Positions 7,877-10,881 of a DNA stretch of 10,881 nucleotides are shown here, piece after piece. Position 1 is the first letter of the stretch, and every line of letters starts with the position of its first letter. The notes below the pieces were generated by a model. It was not told the origin of the DNA and did no database searches. It saw only the letters and a program-made list of their open reading frames with translations. A program made the translations under genes and the position numbers. Source of the DNA: an uncultured Chitinophagaceae bacterium (GTDB taxonomy: Bacteria; Bacteroidota; Bacteroidia; Chitinophagales; Chitinophagaceae); assembly GCA_946885335.1 (NCBI GenBank), contig CAMPGG010000098.1, positions 1 through 10,881 on the forward strand, read 5' to 3'.

Positions 7877-10516
7877 ATGAAGATCATCGACATCAAAGTC
7901 TTAAAAGGTCCAAATTATTGGAGTGTTCGTCGTCCCAAACTCATTCAGATGAAACTGGACCTGGAGGAAATGGAAGAAAGACCTACCAATAAAATTGACG
8001 GATTTTTAGAAAGGTTAAAATCACTATTACCTGGTATGTATGAACATCGCTGCAGCGAAGGTGTGGCCGGTGGTTTTTTTACCCGCGTGGAAGAAGGAAC
8101 CTGGATGGGTCATGTGATAGAACATATTGCCCTGGAATTACAAACCCTTGCCGGCATGGATTGTGGTTTTGGCAGAACCCGCAGCACCGGTGAAAATGGA
8201 GTATACTTTGTAATTTTTGATTACAAAGAAGAAGATGCGGGTGTGTACACGGCCAGGGCCTCGGTAAAAATTGCTGAAGCGCTGATAGAAGGAAAAGAAT
8301 ATGATCTTGAAAATGATATTATGCGTTTGCGGGAGATCAGGGAAGAAACCCGCCTGGGTCCTTCAACCGGATGCATTGTTGAAGAGGCTGCCAAACGAGG
8401 CATTCCTTTTATCCGTTTAAATAAACATTCGCTTGTGCAATTGGGCCATGGCCACAAACAAAAACGGATCCGTGCCACTATTGCAAGTACAACGTCTTCT
8501 ATTGCTGTTGATATTGCCGGCGATAAAGAAGAAACAAAAAATTTATTGGAGCAGGCAGAAGTTCCCATTCCACGCGGCACTATTATTCAAAGAGAAGATG
8601 AATTACAGGATGCTATAGAAAAGGTTGGATACCCGCTGGTACTAAAACCCATTAATGGTAATCATGGAAAAGGAGCAACAACCAATATCATCAATTACAC
8701 ACAAGCATTAAAAGCATTTGAAGGCGCTCAAAAATACAGTCGCTATGTTATTGTTGAAAAATTTATTACCGGTTTCGATTTCAGGGTGCTGGTAATTGAT
8801 TATAAATTTATTTGTGCCGCATTGCGAACGCCAGCTTCGGTTATTGGTGATGGTAAGCAAACCATTCAACAATTAATTGATAAAGTGAATGAAGATCCCC
8901 GCAGAGGTTATGGCCATGAAAAAGTACTTACGCAAATAAAAGTAGATGATTTTACATGGAAGATGTTGAATGATAAAGGTTATAACCTGGAAACCATTCC
9001 TGCAAAAGATGAAGTTGTTCCTTTAAAACCAACTGCCAATTTAAGTACAGGAGGAACGTCCGCAGATCTTACAGACGAAGTGCATCCTGCCAATATTTTT
9101 ATGTGTGAAAGAATTGCCCGCATCATTGGTTTGGATATTTGCGGTATCGATATCATGGCAGAAAATCTGAAAACTCCTTTATCTGAAAACGGTGGAGCCG
9201 TTTTAGAAGTAAATGCCGCACCTGGTTTCAGAATGCATATTGATCCATCTGAAGGACTACCCCGTAATGTAGCGGAACCGGTTGTTGACATGCTTTATCC
9301 TAAAGGTTCCAATGGTCGTATCCCAATTATTGCAGTAACGGGTACCAATGGTAAAACAACCACCACCCGGTTGATTGCGCATATTGCAAAAATTGCCGGC
9401 AAAAAACCTGGCTATACAACATCCGATGGAGTTTATATCCAGAACCAATTAATGATGAAAGGCGATTGCACGGGACCGGTTTCCGCACAATTTGTTTTAA
9501 AAGATCCTACAGTGGATTTTGCCGTTCTTGAATGTGCCCGTGGAGGAATATTAAAATCAGGACTTGCATTTCAACATTGCGATGTTGCAGTTGTAACGAA
9601 TGTGGCAGCAGATCATATTGGTCTTGGGGGCATCAATTCGGTTGAACAAATGGCGCAGGTAAAAGCGGTTGTTGCAGAAACTGTTTTTCCACATGGATAT
9701 GCTATTTTAAATGCTGATGATCCAAGGGTTTTTAAAATGAAAAAAACGCTGGATTGTAATATTGCACTTTTTAGTATGGATGAAAAAAATCCGCATATAC
9801 TAAAACATTGTGCTAAGGGTGGCCTGGCGGCTGTTTATGAAAATGGATTTATCAGCCTGTTAAAAGGTACCTGGAAAATACGTGTTATGGCCGCCAAAGA
9901 TATTCCACTCACTTTTGAAGGAAAGGCGATTCACAATATTCAAAATACATTACCCGCGGTGATGGCCACATATCTTTACCGCGATATTACCATTGCCGAT
10001 ATCAGGCAGGGTTTGCTTTCATTTATACCATCTACGGATCAAACACCCGGAAGACTAAACTTTTTCAAATTTAAAAATTTCACATTCCTCGCCGATTTTG
10101 CACATAATCCACATGGATTAAAATTGCTTTGTGATTTTGTAAGTAAACTTGATTATTCGCATAAAATTGGTGTGATCAGTGGTACCGGCGATCGCAGGGA
10201 CGAGGATATCAGGGAATTGGGTGAAATCGCAGCCAATTATTTTGATGAGATCATTATCAGGTGCGATAAAAATCTTAGGGGTCGTGAAGCAGATGAAATT
10301 ATTAATTTATTGAAAGCAGGTATCGACAAAACGAATCCCAATTTACCAACAACAATCATTCAAAATGAGGATGAAGCCCTTGATTATGCTTATGCAAATG
10401 CCCCTGCAGGCAGTTTGGTAACTATTATGTGTGATGTGGTAGCCAGGGCCCTGGATAAGATAAAAGAATTAAAAGAAAAAGAAGAGAATAACCTAATTCA
10501 ATTAGATGCAAAATAG
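7877..10516 (+). CDS. cphA: Cyanophycin synthetase, CphA1 type
   Basis: An 879-residue cytoplasmic enzyme, the usual CphA1 length. It builds cyanophycin by ATP-dependent addition of Asp to the backbone and Arg to the side chain. The N domain (about 1-160) begins MKIIDIKVLKGPNYWSVRRP and contains HVIEHIALELQ, an HxxEH motif at 79-83. The ATP-grasp domain (about 165-480) has the KPINGNHGKG loop (257-266), GGTSADLTDEVHP (392-404) and the metal-binding end LEVNAAPG (443-450). The Mur-ligase-like domain (about 481-860) has an intact P-loop GTNGKTT (489-495), NVAADHIGL (575-583), DFAHNPHG (740-747) and GDRRDEDIRELG (771-782). The intact P-loop and full length favour CphA1 over CphA2, which has a degenerate Mur-type domain. 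The C-terminus ends in a charged tail (KIKELKEKEENN). The ATG at 7877 starts the conserved N domain directly. The gene is divergent from the PLP-enzyme and cyanophycinase genes. Confidence 0.97.
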   Translation: MKIIDIKVLKGPNYWSVRRPKLIQMKLDLEEMEERPTNKIDGFLERLKSLLPGMYEHRCSEGVAGGFFTRVEEGTWMGHVIEHIALELQTLAGMDCGFGRTRSTGENGVYFVIFDYKEEDAGVYTARASVKIAEALIEGKEYDLENDIMRLREIREETRLGPSTGCIVEEAAKRGIPFIRLNKHSLVQLGHGHKQKRIRATIASTTSSIAVDIAGDKEETKNLLEQAEVPIPRGTIIQREDELQDAIEKVGYPLVLKPINGNHGKGATTNIINYTQALKAFEGAQKYSRYVIVEKFITGFDFRVLVIDYKFICAALRTPASVIGDGKQTIQQLIDKVNEDPRRGYGHEKVLTQIKVDDFTWKMLNDKGYNLETIPAKDEVVPLKPTANLSTGGTSADLTDEVHPANIFMCERIARIIGLDICGIDIMAENLKTPLSENGGAVLEVNAAPGFRMHIDPSEGLPRNVAEPVVDMLYPKGSNGRIPIIAVTGTNGKTTTTRLIAHIAKIAGKKPGYTTSDGVYIQNQLMMKGDCTGPVSAQFVLKDPTVDFAVLECARGGILKSGLAFQHCDVAVVTNVAADHIGLGGINSVEQMAQVKAVVAETVFPHGYAILNADDPRVFKMKKTLDCNIALFSMDEKNPHILKHCAKGGLAAVYENGFISLLKGTWKIRVMAAKDIPLTFEGKAIHNIQNTLPAVMATYLYRDITIADIRQGLLSFIPSTDQTPGRLNFFKFKNFTFLADFAHNPHGLKLLCDFVSKLDYSHKIGVISGTGDRRDEDIRELGEIAANYFDEIIIRCDKNLRGREADEIINLLKAGIDKTNPNLPTTIIQNEDEALDYAYANAPAGSLVTIMCDVVARALDKIKELKEKEENNLIQLDAK

Positions 10517-10583
10517 AATGAATGTTAAAAGATCCGTGTTTTAATATTTATTGAACAAATTCTGTTGTTTTATTAAAAAGCTT

Positions 10584-10614
10584 TTGGGTGAAATCAGTTC
10601 AAATCCTATTTTTG
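10584..10614 (+). promoter_or_regulatory. Bacteroidota-type promoter of tRNA-Gln
   Basis: TTG at 10584-10586, a 20-base spacer, then TATTTTTG at 10607-10614 match both elements of the Bacteroidota housekeeping promoter (TTG, 17-23 bases, TAnnTTTG). Transcription would start about 10618-10621, some 26-29 nt before the mature tRNA. This is the best promoter in the window and gives the tRNA independent expression from cphA, which ends 68 bp before it. Confidence 0.72.
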
Positions 10615-10615
10615 C

Positions 10616-10639
10616 ACTCCCAAAAGAAATTTTGGGAGT
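10616..10639 (+). repeat. Perfect 10-bp inverted repeat with GAAA loop in the tRNA-Gln leader
   Basis: ACTCCCAAAA (10616-10625) pairs fully with TTTTGGGAGT (10630-10639) around a GAAA tetraloop. It begins at or next to the predicted transcription start and ends 7 bases before the first tRNA base. It has no T-run after the stem, so it does not look like a terminator. It may mark or protect the 5' end of the precursor, or keep the leader from pairing with the tRNA; this is inference. Confidence 0.6.
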
Positions 10640-10646
10640 TCGGGAT

Positions 10647-10717
10647 TGACCCATGGTGTAATGGTAACACTACTGATTTTGGTTCAGTCATTTAAGGTTC
10701 GAATCCTTATGGGTCAA
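10647..10717 (+). tRNA. tRNA-Gln (anticodon UUG)
   Basis: A complete cloverleaf can be drawn. The acceptor stem is TGACCCA (10647-10653) with TGGGTCA (10710-10716), seven pairs, and discriminator A10717. The D stem is GTGT/ACAC around AATGGTA. The anticodon stem is ACTGA/TCAGT around TTTTGGT, with anticodon TTG at 10679-10681. The T stem is TAAGG/CCTTA around TTCGAAT, with a 4-nt variable loop. The weak T1-A72 pair is typical of glutamine tRNAs. CCA is not encoded. It reads CAA and, by wobble, CAG. It is a single tRNA with its own promoter and terminator. Confidence 0.95.
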
Positions 10718-10718
10718 C

Positions 10719-10758
10719 AAAAGCCGGATGTTAAGTAAACTTAGCATCCGGCTTTTTT
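10719..10758 (+). terminator. Strong rho-independent terminator after tRNA-Gln, probably bidirectional
   Basis: Arms 10719-10735 and 10740-10756 form a 17-bp stem with one T-G wobble around a TAAA loop. The core is GCCGGATG against CATCCGGC, and the stem runs into six T (10753-10758). It starts 1 base after the tRNA discriminator. Read on the minus strand it also ends in TTTT, and the gene arriving from the right stops at 10777, so it can serve both converging units. Confidence 0.93.
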
Positions 10759-10776
10759 ATACAGAACATTTAATTA

Positions 10777-10881
10777 TTATTTCGGGGCATTTTCTATTCG
10801 TTGAATACAGGAGGCTAAGCTGGCTTTCCAGTCTTTTAAATTTATTCCAAAAGCATCCTGGATCTTTTGTTTATTAAAAAC
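10777..10881 (-). CDS. C-terminal end of a protein, possibly dTDP-4-dehydrorhamnose reductase-like
   Basis: The frame is open from the right window edge to a TAA at 10779-10777, followed directly by a second in-frame TAA, giving 34 residues that end in IENAPK. The pattern NKQKIQDAFGINLKDW followed by KASLASCIQRI resembles the C-terminus of RmlD-type sugar-nucleotide reductases, where a Lys-Ile/Phe-Gly-Ile/Trp/Ser-Leu pattern closes the substrate-binding domain. RmlD makes dTDP-L-rhamnose for surface polysaccharides. The piece is too short for certainty, and another extended SDR protein is possible. It converges on the tRNA-Gln unit, with the shared terminator between them. That this is coding rests on the edge-to-stop frame and its plausible composition. 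Confidence 0.5.
   Translation of the reverse strand, partial: VFNKQKIQDAFGINLKDWKASLASCIQRIENAPK

Noticed and set aside
8221..8580. A 119-codon minus-strand frame inside cphA, and a 103-codon one at 8980-9291
   Set aside because: Both are low-complexity shadows of conserved CphA codons, with no recognisable domain or start signal.
10517..10583. A terminator directly after cphA
   Set aside because: Only weak AT-only pairings such as AAAAGCTTTT and short AACA/TGTT arms are present, with no GC stem followed by a T-run.
10581..10622. A decayed tRNA 3' half upstream of tRNA-Gln (the stretch with AGTTCAAATCCT looks like a T arm)
   Set aside because: The T stem has two adjacent mismatches and no anticodon or acceptor partner is seen; the same bases are better explained by the promoter and leader hairpin.

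Overview
The window looks like a chromosomal piece of a Bacteroidota genome, probably from the Chitinophagaceae or a close relative. The evidence is an AT-rich composition, a PorV/PorU-type pair from the type IX secretion world, starts with no clear Shine-Dalgarno sequence, and several matches to the Bacteroidota -7 promoter box TAnnTTTG. The assignment rests on protein style and promoter type; no rRNA is present. No insertion sequence, prophage gene, CRISPR array or broken gene was found, and coding density is high.

Layout, left to right. Positions 1-2231 (minus strand): a PorV/PorQ-family outer-membrane protein followed after 24 bp by the N-terminal 365 residues of a PorU2-like C25 peptidase, which runs off the left edge. 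Positions 2423-4660 (plus strand): tyrosyl-tRNA synthetase, then an exported PAP2-family phosphatase. Positions 4655-7740 (minus strand, transcribed right to left): a Tat-signal class V PLP enzyme, a cyanophycinase and a secreted SGNH hydrolase. Positions 7877-10516 (plus strand): full-length cyanophycin synthetase, divergent from the minus-strand group. Positions 10583-10758: a self-contained tRNA-Gln(UUG) unit with promoter, leader hairpin, tRNA and strong terminator. Positions 10777-10881 (minus strand): the last 34 codons of a gene that may be a dTDP-4-dehydrorhamnose reductase (RmlD-like).

The main biological content is a cyanophycin locus. CphA would polymerise aspartate and arginine into the storage polymer multi-L-arginyl-poly-L-aspartate. 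The cyanophycinase, with an apparently intact Ser-His-Glu triad, would cut it to beta-Asp-Arg dipeptides. No isoaspartyl dipeptidase, which would finish the breakdown, lies in the window. Between the two genes sits a PLP enzyme with a twin-arginine export signal; its link to cyanophycin is unknown and is the most open question here. The PorV2/PorU2-like pair suggests type IX secretion or surface attachment, but no core T9SS motor gene is visible.
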